Positions 14,955-24,751 are shown, numbered from the stretch's first letter. The stretch is DNA of 64,000 nucleotides from Palsa-504 sp963705835 (GCA_963705835.1 CAVPLC010000094.1:1-64000); one strand, 5' to 3'. The notes: generated by a model from the letters alone, not told the origin. Translations and numbers: made by a program.

Positions 14955-17078
14955 TTGGTGACTGCTGTGTGGCCTGGCGACAGCTACCCGCTCGGGGCGA
15001 TCTACGACGGCGCCGGCACCAACTTCGGGCTGTTCTCCGAGGTCGCCCAGCGGGTCGAGCTGTGCCTGTTCGACCACGACGGGACGGAGACCAGGATCGG
15101 CCTGCACGAGGTGGACGGGTTCGTCTGGCATGGCTACCTGCCGGGAATCGGCCCGGGCCAGCGGTACGGATACCGGGTGCACGGTCCCTACGACCCGCCC
15201 GCCGGGCCGCGCTGCAACCCCTCCAAGCTGCTGCTTGACCCGTACGCGAAGGCGATCGAGGGCAGCGTCACCTGGGGCCAGCCGGTGTTCTCCTACGCCT
15301 TCGGGCATCCGGACCGGCGCAACAACGCCGACTCCGCGCCGTACGTCCCCCGGTCGGTGGTGATCAACCCGTACTTCGACTGGAACCTGGACCGGCCGCC
15401 GCGGACGCCGTACCACGAGACCGTCATCTACGAGGCGCACGTCCGCGGCCTGACCAAGGAGCATCCGGTCGTCCCCGAGGAACAGCGCGGTACCTACCTG
15501 GGCCTGGCGCACCCGGCCGTCATCGCGCACCTGCACGAGCTCGGCGTCACCGCCATCGAGCTGATGCCGGTCCACCAGTTCGTCAGCGACAGCCACCTGG
15601 TCGAGCGGGGCCTGTCCAACTACTGGGGGTACAACACCATCGGCTTCTTCGCCCCGCACAACGCCTTCGCCGCCAGCGGCAGACGCGGCGAGCAGGTGCA
15701 GGAGTTCAAGACCATGGTCCGCACCCTGCATCAGGCCGGGATCGAGGTGATCCTCGACGTGGTGTACAACCACACGGCCGAGGGCAACCACCTGGGGCCG
15801 ACGCTGTCCTTCCGCGGCATCGACAACGCCGCCTACTACCGGCTCGTAGACGACGACCGGCGCTACTACATGGACACGACCGGCACCGGGAACAGCCTGC
15901 TCATGCGGAATCCGCACGTGCTTCAGATGATCATGGACTCGCTGCGGTACTGGGTGCTGGAGATGCACGTGGACGGGTTCAGGTTCGACCTGGCCGCCGC
16001 GCTGGCCCGGCAGTTCCACGAGGTGGACCGGCTGTCCGTGTTTTTCAACCTGGTCCAGCAGGATCCGGTGGTCTCCCAGGTCAAGCTCATCGCCGAGCCC
16101 TGGGACGTGGGCGACGGCGGCTACCACGTCGGCAACTTCCCTCCGCTGTGGAGCGAATGGAACGGCAAGTACCGGGACACGATCCGTGACTTCTGGCGCG
16201 GCCAGCCCGCCACGCTGCCCGAGTTCGCCTCCCGGCTTACCGGCTCCAGTGACCTGTACCAGCAGGACAGCAGGCGCCCGGTCGCCTCGGTCAACTTCGT
16301 GACCGCGCACGACGGGTTCACCCTGCAGGACCTGGTCTCGTACAACGAGAAGCACAACCAGGCCAACGGCGAGGACAACAGGGACGGCAGCGACGACAAC
16401 CGGTCGTGGAACTGCGGCGTCGAGGGCCCCACCGACGACCCGGGCGTGCTCGCGCTGCGGGCGCGGCAGAAACGCAACTTCCTGACCACGCTGCTGCTGT
16501 CGCAGGGGGTCCCGATGCTGCTCGCGGGCGACGAGATGGGACGCACCCAGCAGGGCAACAACAATGCATACTGCCAGGACAACGACATCTCCTGGTTGAA
16601 CTGGGCGGTCCGCGACGAAGACGACCACGCGCTGATCGACTATGTCCGCACGCTCACCAGCCTGCGCGCCGAGCACCCGGTCTTCCGGCGCCGCAGGTTC
16701 TTCCGCGGCCAGGCGGTCCGCGGCGGGCGCCAGCGGCCCGGAGACATCGCGTGGTTCACCCTGGCCGGCGAGGAGATGACCGACGAGGACTGGGAGGCCG
16801 GATTCGCCAAGTCGCTGACCGTGTTCCTGAACGGCCGGGCGATAAGCGAGCCGGACCGGCGCGGCGGGCGGATCCAGGACGAGTCGTTCCTGATGATGTT
16901 CAACGCCAGCGAGCACGAGCTGGCCTTCACCGTCCCGCCGCGCCGCTACGGCCAGCGGTGGGCCAAGATGCTGGACACGGCGATGCCCGCGGCCGAATTC
17001 GATAAAGACAGTGCCGTCAAGCCGGGAGACACGATGACCGTCATCAACCACTCGATCCAGTTGCTGCACCGTGGCTGA
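14955..17078 (+). CDS. glgX: Glycogen debranching enzyme (isoamylase-type)
   Basis: About 707 residues of GH13. An N-terminal CBM48-like domain (YPLGAIYDGAGTNFGLFSE) precedes the barrel. Barrel motifs include GVTAIELMPVHQFV, VILDVVYNHTAEGNHLGP, HVDGFRFDLAAALAR with the nucleophile Asp, KLIAEPWDVGDGGYHVGNF with the acid Glu, and NFVTAHDGFTLQDLVSYN. It cleaves alpha-1,6 branches of phosphorylase-trimmed glycogen. AGGAGGG ends at 14943, favouring TTG 14955 or GTG 14958 over the GTG at 14928. The end overlaps treY by eight bases, so glgX-treY-treZ is a translationally coupled operon that turns glycogen into linear maltodextrin and then trehalose. Confidence 0.92.
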   Translation: MVTAVWPGDSYPLGAIYDGAGTNFGLFSEVAQRVELCLFDHDGTETRIGLHEVDGFVWHGYLPGIGPGQRYGYRVHGPYDPPAGPRCNPSKLLLDPYAKAIEGSVTWGQPVFSYAFGHPDRRNNADSAPYVPRSVVINPYFDWNLDRPPRTPYHETVIYEAHVRGLTKEHPVVPEEQRGTYLGLAHPAVIAHLHELGVTAIELMPVHQFVSDSHLVERGLSNYWGYNTIGFFAPHNAFAASGRRGEQVQEFKTMVRTLHQAGIEVILDVVYNHTAEGNHLGPTLSFRGIDNAAYYRLVDDDRRYYMDTTGTGNSLLMRNPHVLQMIMDSLRYWVLEMHVDGFRFDLAAALARQFHEVDRLSVFFNLVQQDPVVSQVKLIAEPWDVGDGGYHVGNFPPLWSEWNGKYRDTIRDFWRGQPATLPEFASRLTGSSDLYQQDSRRPVASVNFVTAHDGFTLQDLVSYNEKHNQANGEDNRDGSDDNRSWNCGVEGPTDDPGVLALRARQKRNFLTTLLLSQGVPMLLAGDEMGRTQQGNNNAYCQDNDISWLNWAVRDEDDHALIDYVRTLTSLRAEHPVFRRRRFFRGQAVRGGRQRPGDIAWFTLAGEEMTDEDWEAGFAKSLTVFLNGRAISEPDRRGGRIQDESFLMMFNASEHELAFTVPPRRYGQRWAKMLDTAMPAAEFDKDSAVKPGDTMTVINHSIQLLHRG

Positions 17079-19593
17079 GCACCGGGATCCCAGGACCCCG
17101 CTGTCCACGTACCGGCTGCAGCTGCGGAAGGGGTTCGGTTTCGGTGAGGCGGCCGAACTCGCGGATTACCTGGCCGACCTGGGCGTGACGCACGTCTACC
17201 TGTCGCCGATCCTGCAGGCCAACCCGGGATCCCCGCACGGCTACGACGTGGTCGACCATTCGCGCATATCGGCGGACCTCGGCGGCCTGGACGCGTTCCG
17301 CGCGATGGCGGACCGGTTTCACGCCCACCACCTCGGCGTGGTGGTCGATATCGTGCCCAACCACATGGCCCGGCCGACGCCCGAGTCGCGCAACAAGCAG
17401 CTGTGGTCCGTGCTCTACCAGGGGAAGGCGTCGCCGTACGCGCACTGGTTCGACGTCGACTGGGCCGCGCAGGACGACAAGCTGCTGATGCCCATCCTGT
17501 CCGGGCCGGTCGAGAAATGCCTGGGCGACCTTAGCATCGACCCGAACCTCAAGGCCTCGGAAGACCCCGAGCACCGCGGCCATCCCGGGCCGGTGCTGCG
17601 GTACTTCGACCACGTGCTGCCGCTGCGGGACGGTGTCGCGGACCTGCCCCTCGGCATGCTGCTCGCCGAGCAGCACTACCGGCTCGCCGACTGGCACGAC
17701 GCGGCGACCCAGCTCAACTGGCGCCGCTTCTTCGACATCGACACGCTCATCGCGATCAGGGTCGAGGATCCGGACGTGTTCGACGCCACCCACCGGGTGC
17801 TGCTCGGCCTGGTAGACGAGGGGCTGATCGACGGCCTGCGGGTGGATCATCCGGACGGGCTGGCCGACCCGGGCGGTTACCTGCGGCGGCTCGCCGACGC
17901 GACCAAGGGCGCGTGGATCGTGGTCGAGAAGATCCTGGCCGCCGGTGAGGAACTGCCGCCCTGGGACTGCGCCGGCACCACAGGCTACGACACGCTCGCC
18001 CTGGTCGGCGGCCTGTTCGTGGACCCCGACGGAGGCCCGCGGCTCACCGATGAGTACGTCAGGTTCACCGACGGGCCGCGGCACTTCGCGGGGGTGGCGC
18101 GGGACGCCAAGCGCGGCATCGCCGACGCCACGTTCACCGCCGAGCTGTACAGGCTGACCCGGCTGTTCGCCCGCGCGGACTATCCGGCCCTGGACGGCCT
18201 GGCCGAGGGTGACCTGCACGACGTGCTGGTCGAGTTGCTGGCCGCGTTCGGCGTGTACCGGGCGTACGTGACCCCGGGCGAGCCGCTGGGCGAGGCCTCG
18301 GTCGCCGCCGTGGCCTCGGCCGCCTCGGCCGCGCGCGGTCAGCTGGCCGAGCACCTGCACCCGGCGCTGGAGGCCGTGTGCGCCGCCGTCCTGGGCCTGG
18401 GCGGCGTGGCCGAGGACGCCTCGCGCCAGGCCGCCCGCGACGAGCTGATCGTGCGGTTCGGCCAGACCACGGGCCCGGTGCTGGCCAAGGGCGTGGAGGA
18501 CACCGCGTTCTACCGCTGGCCGCGGCTGGCCTCGCTGAACGAGGTGGGCGGCGACCCGGATATCTTCGGAATCAGCCCGGCGGAGTTCCACGCCGCCGTG
18601 AGCCGCCTCGCGGCCCGCTGGCCGGCCACGATGACCACGCTGTCCACCCACGACACCAAGCGCCAGGAGGACGTGCGGGCCAGGCTGGCCGTGCTCGCCG
18701 AGTCACCGCAGGAATGGGCGCATCAGGTCGCCGAGTGGCACGGCCTGGCCGTCTACCTCACCGACGGCGCGGCGGCCCGCATCATGCAGCGGGCACCCGA
18801 GCCCGACCTGGAGTACCTGATGTGGCAGACCCTGGTCGGCGCCTGGCTGATCGGCGATGAACGCCTGGGTGAGTATCTCGGCAAGGCCATGCACGAGGCC
18901 AAGACGCGAACCTCCTGGACCGTCCGCGACCGGGGGTACGAATCAGCGGTCCTCGGCCTGGCCGAGGCCCTCCTCGCCGACCCGGAACTGACCGCCGGCA
19001 TCGCCGGCTTCGTGGCCAAGATCGCGCCCGACGCCCGGGTGAACTCCCTCGGCGCCAAGCTCGTGCAGCTCACCATGCCCGGGGTGGCCGACGTCTACCA
19101 GGGGTGCGAGCTCACCGGCCTGTCGCTGGTCGATCCGGACAACCGCAGGCCGGTCGACTACGAGCGCCGCCGGCGGCTGCTGGCCGCGCTGCGCGGCGAC
19201 CCGGACCAGATGGCGGGGCTGGACGCGGAGAAGCTGCTCGTGACCTCGCGCGCGCTGTGGCTGCGCCGTGACCACCCCGAATGGTTCGCCGGCGGCTACA
19301 CACCGCTCGCGGCCGAGGGCCCGGCCGCCGAGCACGCGGTCGCCTTCTCGCGCGGCGATCACGCGGTCACCGTCGCCACCCGGCTCCCCGCCGGGCTGCG
19401 GCGCGGCGGCGGCTGGGCCGATACCGTCCTGCCGCTGCCCGAACTTCACTGGCGCGACCTGCTGACCGGGACCAGGCACGCGGGCCTGCGGCCGCTGATG
19501 TCCGAGCTGACGCGGCGCCTCCCGGTGGCGCTGCTGATCCCCGAGCGGGTCTATCTCGAAGAACAGGACCAGCTCGCGGGCGGAAACGCCTGA
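17071..19593 (+). CDS. treY: Malto-oligosyltrehalose synthase
   Basis: 840 residues, GH13 family. STYRLQLRKGFGFGEAAELA, VTHVYLSPILQANPGSPHGYDVVDH and VVVDIVPNHMARP are the TreY-specific N-terminal motifs. LIDGLRVDHPDGLADPGGYL carries the nucleophile region, WIVVEKILAAGEELP the acid Glu, and ATMTTLSTHDTKRQEDVRAR the substrate-binding His-Asp. It isomerises the reducing end of a maltodextrin into an alpha-1,1 trehalosyl linkage. The GTG start lies inside the glgX end and the TGA stop overlaps the treZ start (ATGA at 19591-19595), so synthesis of the three enzymes should be coupled. Confidence 0.95.
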   Translation: MAEHRDPRTPLSTYRLQLRKGFGFGEAAELADYLADLGVTHVYLSPILQANPGSPHGYDVVDHSRISADLGGLDAFRAMADRFHAHHLGVVVDIVPNHMARPTPESRNKQLWSVLYQGKASPYAHWFDVDWAAQDDKLLMPILSGPVEKCLGDLSIDPNLKASEDPEHRGHPGPVLRYFDHVLPLRDGVADLPLGMLLAEQHYRLADWHDAATQLNWRRFFDIDTLIAIRVEDPDVFDATHRVLLGLVDEGLIDGLRVDHPDGLADPGGYLRRLADATKGAWIVVEKILAAGEELPPWDCAGTTGYDTLALVGGLFVDPDGGPRLTDEYVRFTDGPRHFAGVARDAKRGIADATFTAELYRLTRLFARADYPALDGLAEGDLHDVLVELLAAFGVYRAYVTPGEPLGEASVAAVASAASAARGQLAEHLHPALEAVCAAVLGLGGVAEDASRQAARDELIVRFGQTTGPVLAKGVEDTAFYRWPRLASLNEVGGDPDIFGISPAEFHAAVSRLAARWPATMTTLSTHDTKRQEDVRARLAVLAESPQEWAHQVAEWHGLAVYLTDGAAARIMQRAPEPDLEYLMWQTLVGAWLIGDERLGEYLGKAMHEAKTRTSWTVRDRGYESAVLGLAEALLADPELTAGIAGFVAKIAPDARVNSLGAKLVQLTMPGVADVYQGCELTGLSLVDPDNRRPVDYERRRRLLAALRGDPDQMAGLDAEKLLVTSRALWLRRDHPEWFAGGYTPLAAEGPAAEHAVAFSRGDHAVTVATRLPAGLRRGGGWADTVLPLPELHWRDLLTGTRHAGLRPLMSELTRRLPVALLIPERVYLEEQDQLAGGNA

Positions 19594-21383
19594 TGACCGC
19601 GTTCAGCGTGTGGGCCCCGGTGGCGAGCAAGGTCGAGGTGGAGGTGGCCGGCCAGCGCTATCCGATGACCGCCGAACCCGCCGGGCCGGGCGGGAGCGGC
19701 GCCGGATGGTGGAGCGCGGAGGTGCCGGACGTGGCGGTGCCGGACGTGACGGGCGGCATCGACTACGGGTTCCGGCTGGATGACGGGGATGTCCTGCCCG
19801 ACCCCCGGTCGCCGCGGCAGCCGTTCGGCATCAAGGGCCTGAGCCGCACCTACGACCACTCCGCGTTCCGCTGGACCGACGGCAGGTGGCGCGGCGGCGC
19901 GCTGCACGGCACGGTGATCTACGAGCTGCACGTGGGCACGTTCAGCGCGGAGGGCACCTTCGACGCCGCCATCGGGCGGCTGGACCAGGTTCGCGACCTG
20001 GGCGTGCACACGGTCGAGCTGATGCCGGTCGCGGCGTTCCCCGGCCAGCACGGCTGGGGCTACGACGTGATCAACCTGTGGGCGGTGTACGAGCCGTACG
20101 GCGGCCCGGACGGGCTGAAGCGCTTCGTGGACGCCTGCCACGCGCGCGGCCTGGCCGTGCTGCTCGACGTGGTGTACAACCACGTCGGCATCGGCAACCG
20201 GCTGGACGCGTTCGGGCCCTACTTCACCGCCGCGCACGTGACGCCCTGGGGACCCGCGGTCAACCTGGACCAGCCCGGATCGGACGAGGTCCGCGCGTTC
20301 CTGATCGGGAACGCGCGGATGTGGCTGCGCGACTACCACCTGGACGGGCTGCGGCTGGACGCCGTGCACGCCCTGGAAGACCGCCGCGCGCTGCATTTCC
20401 TCGAAGAGCTCGCCGCCGAGGTGCAGGCCCTCGCGGCCCTGCTCAACCGCGACCTCATCCTCATCGCCGAGTCCGACGCCAACGATCCGCGGCTGGTCAC
20501 CTCCAGGGAGGCCGGCGGATACGGGCTGGCCGCGCAGTGGAGCGACGACTTCCACCACGCGGTGCACGCGGCGATCACCGGTGAGCGGCAGGGCTACTAC
20601 CGCGACTTCGGGTCGCTGGCGGCGCTGGCCAAGACCTACACCAGGGTGTACTTCCACGACGGGATCTGGTCCGCCTTCCGCGGCCGGACGCACGGGCGGC
20701 AGGTCGACGTCTTCCGGCTGCCGGCCCACCGCTTCCTCGGTTACCTGCAAGATCACGACCAGGTCGGCAACCGGGCCACCGGCGACCGGATCTCGGCCAC
20801 GCTCCCGCCCGGCCTGGTCAAGGTCGGGGCCGGCCTGGTTCTCACCGGGCCGTACACGCCGATGCTGTTCATGGGCGAGGAGTGGGGCGCGGGCACGCCG
20901 TGGCAGTACTTCACCGACCACATCGAGCAGTGGCTCGCCGAGGCCGTCGCCGACGGCCGCCGGGCCGAGTTCGAAGACCACGGCTGGCCGCCGGCCGACA
21001 TCCCCGACCCGCAGGACAAGGCGACGTTCCTGCGCTCCAAGCTCGACTGGGCGGAGCGCGACCGCGAGCCGCACCTGGGCATCCTCGCCTGGTACGGGGA
21101 GCTGATCGCGTTGCGCCGGGCCCGGCCCGAGCTGACCGATCCGCGTCTTGACCGGGTCACGGCCGACTTCGACGAGGACGCCCGGTGGATCCTGGTCCGG
21201 CGGGGACGGCTGCGGATCATCGCGAACCTCGGCGCCGGGACCGTCCGGCTGCCGCTCGGGGAGCCCGGCGTCAGCGTGCTCGCCGCGTCCAGCCCGGGCG
21301 TCGCGATCACGCGGGACACGGTCGAGATGCCGTCGGCCGCCTTCGCCGTCGTCGAGACCAGGGCCCTTCGCCCGGAATCGTGA
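19593..21383 (+). CDS. treZ: Malto-oligosyltrehalose trehalohydrolase
   Basis: 596 residues from the ATG overlapping the treY stop. An N-terminal beta-sandwich domain starts MTAFSVWAPVASKVEVEVAG. The GH13 barrel follows with VIYELHVGTFSAEGTFDAAI, VELMPVAAFPGQHGWGYDVI, VLLDVVYNHVGIGNRLDAFG, LDGLRLDAVHALEDR, LILIAESDANDPRLV and LGYLQDHDQVGNRATGDR. It releases free trehalose from the TreY product. The stop lies 19 bases from the stop of the convergent monooxygenase remnant. No transcription terminator is obvious in that gap. Confidence 0.95.
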   Translation: MTAFSVWAPVASKVEVEVAGQRYPMTAEPAGPGGSGAGWWSAEVPDVAVPDVTGGIDYGFRLDDGDVLPDPRSPRQPFGIKGLSRTYDHSAFRWTDGRWRGGALHGTVIYELHVGTFSAEGTFDAAIGRLDQVRDLGVHTVELMPVAAFPGQHGWGYDVINLWAVYEPYGGPDGLKRFVDACHARGLAVLLDVVYNHVGIGNRLDAFGPYFTAAHVTPWGPAVNLDQPGSDEVRAFLIGNARMWLRDYHLDGLRLDAVHALEDRRALHFLEELAAEVQALAALLNRDLILIAESDANDPRLVTSREAGGYGLAAQWSDDFHHAVHAAITGERQGYYRDFGSLAALAKTYTRVYFHDGIWSAFRGRTHGRQVDVFRLPAHRFLGYLQDHDQVGNRATGDRISATLPPGLVKVGAGLVLTGPYTPMLFMGEEWGAGTPWQYFTDHIEQWLAEAVADGRRAEFEDHGWPPADIPDPQDKATFLRSKLDWAERDREPHLGILAWYGELIALRRARPELTDPRLDRVTADFDEDARWILVRRGRLRIIANLGAGTVRLPLGEPGVSVLAASSPGVAITRDTVEMPSAAFAVVETRALRPES

Positions 21384-21402
21384 GCCGCGACGGGGCGTCG
21401 GG

Positions 21403-22229
21403 TTACGCGTAGTCGGGGAGCTTGATGGCCGCCGCGGTCCTGGTGGACAGGTATCTGATCAAGCCCTTGGCCGGCAGGTAGGGGAGCATCCGGAAGAACC
21501 GGTCACGCTGGCGGATCTTCTTCGCCGTCGCCGGGGCGAGGAAATCCCGGCCGCCGCGGGCCTGCTTCTGGCCGCGCGCGACGTAGGGGCGCAGCAGCTG
21601 CTCGTAGCGGGCGAACGCGACGTGGTGGTCGCCGCGGGCGGCGGCCAGTTCCCCGGCCAGCACGTAGGCCGCGATCACCGCGGTGCCGGTGCCGTTGCCG
21701 CCCGGTCCCGCGGCGTAGCCCGCGTCGCCGACCAGGGCGACCCGCCCCGTCGACCACCGGTCCAGGTGCACCTGGCTGACCGAGTCGAAGTAGAAGTCGG
21801 CCGCGTCCGGCATCTGCTCGAGCAGGCCCGGCACGTGCCAGCCCACGTCCTGGAACGCGCTGGCCAGGATCTTCTGCTGCTGGCCGGGATGTTGGTAATC
21901 GTAGCTAAGCGGCTCGGAGGCGAAGAAGAACTGCGCGACCGCCTGCCCGGCCTGCCGCGCGCTGAACACGGCCGCGGTCTTGCCCGGCACGCTGTACAGC
22001 CGTCCGGAGTGGTCCAGGCCGTAGGCGTCGGCCACGCTGAAGATGGACACGTACAGGCCGAGGTCGCGTACCGACCCCGGGTAGCCGGGAAAGGCCAGCC
22101 TGCGGACGTTGGAGTGCAGCCCGTCGGCCCCGATCACCAGGTCGAAGGTGCGCGGCGCGGCCCGCGAGAAGGTGACGTGCACCCCGTCGGCGTCCTGGCG
22201 CAGGCCGGTGATCGACTCGCTGAACAGGG
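21403..22229 (-). pseudogene. FAD-dependent monooxygenase (PheA/TetX type), N-terminus deleted
   Basis: About 275 residues of the C-terminal part remain. FDLVIGADGLHSNVRRLAF is the conserved DG motif, and VALVGDAGYAAGPGGNGTG is the GD motif that contacts FAD ribityl/pyrophosphate. The N-terminal GxGxxG Rossmann segment, about 110-140 residues, is missing. Homology in this frame reaches FSESITGLRQDADG and ends near 22229. The sequence then switches to a divergently oriented TetR remnant that also lacks its N-terminus. The simplest explanation is one deletion (real or in the assembly) that took out the shared promoter and both 5' ends. The remnant is unlikely to be functional. Confidence 0.75.
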
Positions 22230-22239
22230 GCGACCACCC

Positions 22240-22588
22240 TGGAACGCTTCGAGCGGTCCTGGACGCGGGTCATCGAGTCGTTCCGGACCCACCGCGAGGT
22301 GTGGCTGGCCACCTTCGACATCTTCGCCGTCGCGCAGCGAGACCCCCAGGTGCGGCCGCGGTGGCCGACGGGTTCGAAGACGCCAGGACGTTCTGGGCCC
22401 GGATGTTGTACGGGATCGACCCTGGCCGCGATCAAGGCGAGGCGCGGGCGGTCGGCTCACTGCACCAGGCGCTGGTCAGTGGCGTCTTGGTGCAGTGGCT
22501 GATCGACCCCGAGCGCGCCCCGTCCGCGGAGGACCTGGCCCGCGCGCTGCGGGCCATCGCGGATCAGATCACCGCGGAGCCCGCCTGA
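22240..22588 (+). pseudogene. TetR-family regulator remnant: DNA-binding domain missing and frameshifted
   Basis: The plus strand encodes LERFERSWTRVIESFRTHRE and VWLATFDIFAVAQRDPQVR in one frame. After about 22350 it continues in another frame as AVADGFEDARTFWARMLYG, ALVSGVLVQWLIDPERAPS and EDLARALRAIAD. This is the ligand-binding/dimerisation half of a TetR protein; TetR regulators of FAD monooxygenases are often divergent from their target, as here. The N-terminal helix-turn-helix (about 70-80 residues) is absent. The single frameshift is around GGTGCGGCCGCGGTGGCC. It cannot bind DNA as it stands. Confidence 0.7.
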
Positions 22589-22614
22589 TCAGGCTCCGGT
22601 GCCGCGCGCCGGGC

Positions 22615-23250
22615 TCAGGAACAGCTTTGCTGAGCCGCCGTCACCAGCGAGGAGAACGTCCACGGGTTCTGCGGCGCGTTGCCGCCCTGCAGTGCCTTCG
22701 GCAGGCCGTCAGGGAACCTGAACGACACATGGGACCAGAACCAGCGGGTTCCTGACGAGGAGCAGACCTTCACCGGCTGGCTGAAGGTGACCACCGCCGA
22801 CACCGGGTAGACCGTGCCTGCCGCGCAATTGGGATTGCAGCCGTCCACCTTATACGTGCCCGTCCCCACCGCCTCGGTGGTCGTCCACGTGGTCCACTTC
22901 ATCTGATAAAGAAACGTGGTCGAATCCCCAGAAAGCGCACAACCCGAATTGCCGCACGCAGGCTCGAACAACGCCGTCCCGTTAATGTCCTGGCCCTCGG
23001 CGATGAAAGTGTTCGCGGCGGTCTCCGGGACCGCCGTGCTCGGCGACGAAACGGGGGTGCTCGAGGACGCCGGCGGCGTGCTCGGCACCGTCGAGGAGGC
23101 CGACGTGGCCACCGTGGTCGTCGGCGTGATTGACGCCGACGAGGCCGCGGAACTGGCCGATGAGCTGCACGCGGTCACCAGCAAGGCGGCGCAACCCAGC
23201 GCGGCCCACGCCGCGACTTCTCTGGCTCGGTTTGAATTCGCGGTCCACAT
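22615..23250 (-). CDS. Putative lipoprotein of unknown function
   Basis: 211 residues from ATG 23250 (AAGGAG upstream). A signal peptide with lipobox AALGCAALLVTACSSS gives Cys at about position 27-28 as the lipidation site. A Ser/Thr/Pro-rich linker of about 55 residues follows, typical for spacing a domain away from the actinobacterial membrane. The compact C-terminal domain contains six Cys (EPACGNSGCALSG, VDGCNPNCAAG, VKVCSSSG, AAQQSCS region), suggesting disulfides, and many aromatic residues (YQMKWTTWTTTE, TRWFWSHVSFRF). I do not recognise the domain. The longer frame to 23481 overlaps a GC-rich dispersed repeat and is not needed. Confidence 0.7.
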   Translation of the reverse strand: MWTANSNRAREVAAWAALGCAALLVTACSSSASSAASSASITPTTTVATSASSTVPSTPPASSSTPVSSPSTAVPETAANTFIAEGQDINGTALFEPACGNSGCALSGDSTTFLYQMKWTTWTTTEAVGTGTYKVDGCNPNCAAGTVYPVSAVVTFSQPVKVCSSSGTRWFWSHVSFRFPDGLPKALQGGNAPQNPWTFSSLVTAAQQSCS

Positions 23251-23381
23251 GATTTCCAACTCCTTCAACTCCGTTAGCGGCTCAGCGAGCCATGTCACCT
23301 CTACGACGCCCGCCGCGCCGCCCCGGTTGCAAGCAGCCGTGCGGACGCCGTCACCACTTTCCGTTCGGCATGCTGTGCTAT

Positions 23382-23435
23382 TCCGGGGGGACGACCCCCG
23401 GAACCCCCCGATGCGGAGCTTCGCTCCGCGGAGCA
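23382..23435. repeat. GC-rich dispersed repeat, copy A
   Basis: Core GGGGGGACGACCCCCGG followed by AACCCCCCG, then a hairpin with arms CGGAGC and GCTCCG. The core recurs almost unchanged at 42936-42968, with looser relatives at 29944, 32483 and 45163. It lies in the gap between the lipoprotein and the aldolase-like gene, both on the minus strand. Confidence 0.7.
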
Positions 23436-23512
23436 AGCACCACCATCCGTTCGGAATACATATCACGCCGGAGTCGGCCACGACGTTAAGGGACTGAGCG
23501 GCCCCCGGGTAA

Positions 23513-24751
23513 TCAGCCGAAGCACTGGCCCTCGCCCCGGTAGGTGGGCGCGGCGGTCACCTGATCCTCGTGGATCAGGTGGTAGGTGTTGAAGCGCTCG
23601 GCGAGTTCGCCGGCCTTGGCGTGGCGCAGCCAGACCCGGTCGCCGGGCCGCAGCCGGTCGGCGGCCGCGCCCCGCACCGGGGTCTGCACCTCGCCGGCGC
23701 CTTCGACGCCGGTGAGGGTGAGGCCGGCCGGCAGGTACGGGCGCGGCAGCCGGTTCGGGGTACCGGTGCCGGAGGCGACGTAGCCGCCGGAAAACAAGGT
23801 GGCGATCTTCCGGCCGGGCCGCCGGACCACCGGGAGCGCGAACAGCAGCGCGGCTTCGGGCGCGAACCGCCGGTAGGCGTCGAACAGCGTCGGGCCGACC
23901 AGCCCGGAACCCGCGGTCAGCTCGGTCACCGACGGGTCCGCCGCGGTCGACTCCAGGCTGCCCGTACCGCCGCCGTTCACGAACTCCAGGCTGGTCAGGT
24001 CCTTGATCATGCGGACCGCCTCGGCCCTGCGCCGGTTCAGTTCCGCCGCCGAACGAGCCTGGATTCCCCGGATCAGCCGGGCCTTGACCGGATGACCGGG
24101 CGGCGCGTCGCCCAGGCCCGCGATCTGCCCCTCGTAGCCCATCACGCCCACCAGGCGGAAGCCCGCTCGCCCGATGACGGCCTCAGCGAAGTCCGCGGCC
24201 TGCCGCGGCGTGTACAGCGGGGAGCGCCAGGTGCCGACGTGGACCAGCGGCCGGCCGGCCAGCGGGCGCCAGGAGACGTCAAGCTCCAGACAGACCCGGA
24301 TGTCCGGGTGACCCTCCCCGAGGGCACGGTCGACCACGTCCAGCTGCGCCGCCGAGTCGACCATGATCGTGACGTGCTGCCTGGCGGTTTCGTCCGCCGC
24401 CAGCGCGCGCAGCGCCCCGGCGTCGACCGTGGGGTAGGCGACCAGCAGGTCGTCGCTGGTACGCATGGCGTGCAGCCACAGGGCTTCGGGCAGGGAGTAG
24501 CACATGACGCCCTGGTAGCCGGGCCGGGCCAGGGTGCGCTCGATCAGGAAGCGGCACCGCACCGACTTGGAGGCGACCCGGATCGGGCGGCCCGCGGCCC
24601 GGCGCGTCATGGCGTCGGCGTTCCGGTCGAACGCCGCCAGGTCGACGATGGCCAGCGGCGGATCGAGGCCCGCCGTCACCCGGTCGTACCTGGCGCGCGC
24701 GTCCTCGGCAGCCTGACGGGACATGAGCCTGACGCCCTGGTCGACCGACAT
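23513..24751 (-). CDS. Amino acid deaminase/aldolase, alanine-racemase-fold PLP enzyme
   Basis: 412 residues of fold-type III PLP enzyme, the D-threonine aldolase/D-serine dehydratase-like group. PIRVASKSVRCRFLIERTLA carries the PLP-binding Lys. GVMCYSLPEALWL, VCLELDVSWRPLAG and GFRLVGVMGYEGQIAGLGD follow the barrel strands. The C-terminal beta domain contains GYVASGTGTPNRLPRP and DRVWLRHAKAGELAERFNTY, with the acidic/His metal-site region. It is annotated in actinobacteria as amino acid deaminase/aldolase; the true substrate is not established. It is divergent from the lactone oxidase, with only 47 bases between the starts, suggesting a shared control region. Confidence 0.85.
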   Translation of the reverse strand: MSVDQGVRLMSRQAAEDARARYDRVTAGLDPPLAIVDLAAFDRNADAMTRRAAGRPIRVASKSVRCRFLIERTLARPGYQGVMCYSLPEALWLHAMRTSDDLLVAYPTVDAGALRALAADETARQHVTIMVDSAAQLDVVDRALGEGHPDIRVCLELDVSWRPLAGRPLVHVGTWRSPLYTPRQAADFAEAVIGRAGFRLVGVMGYEGQIAGLGDAPPGHPVKARLIRGIQARSAAELNRRRAEAVRMIKDLTSLEFVNGGGTGSLESTAADPSVTELTAGSGLVGPTLFDAYRRFAPEAALLFALPVVRRPGRKIATLFSGGYVASGTGTPNRLPRPYLPAGLTLTGVEGAGEVQTPVRGAAADRLRPGDRVWLRHAKAGELAERFNTYHLIHEDQVTAAPTYRGEGQCFG

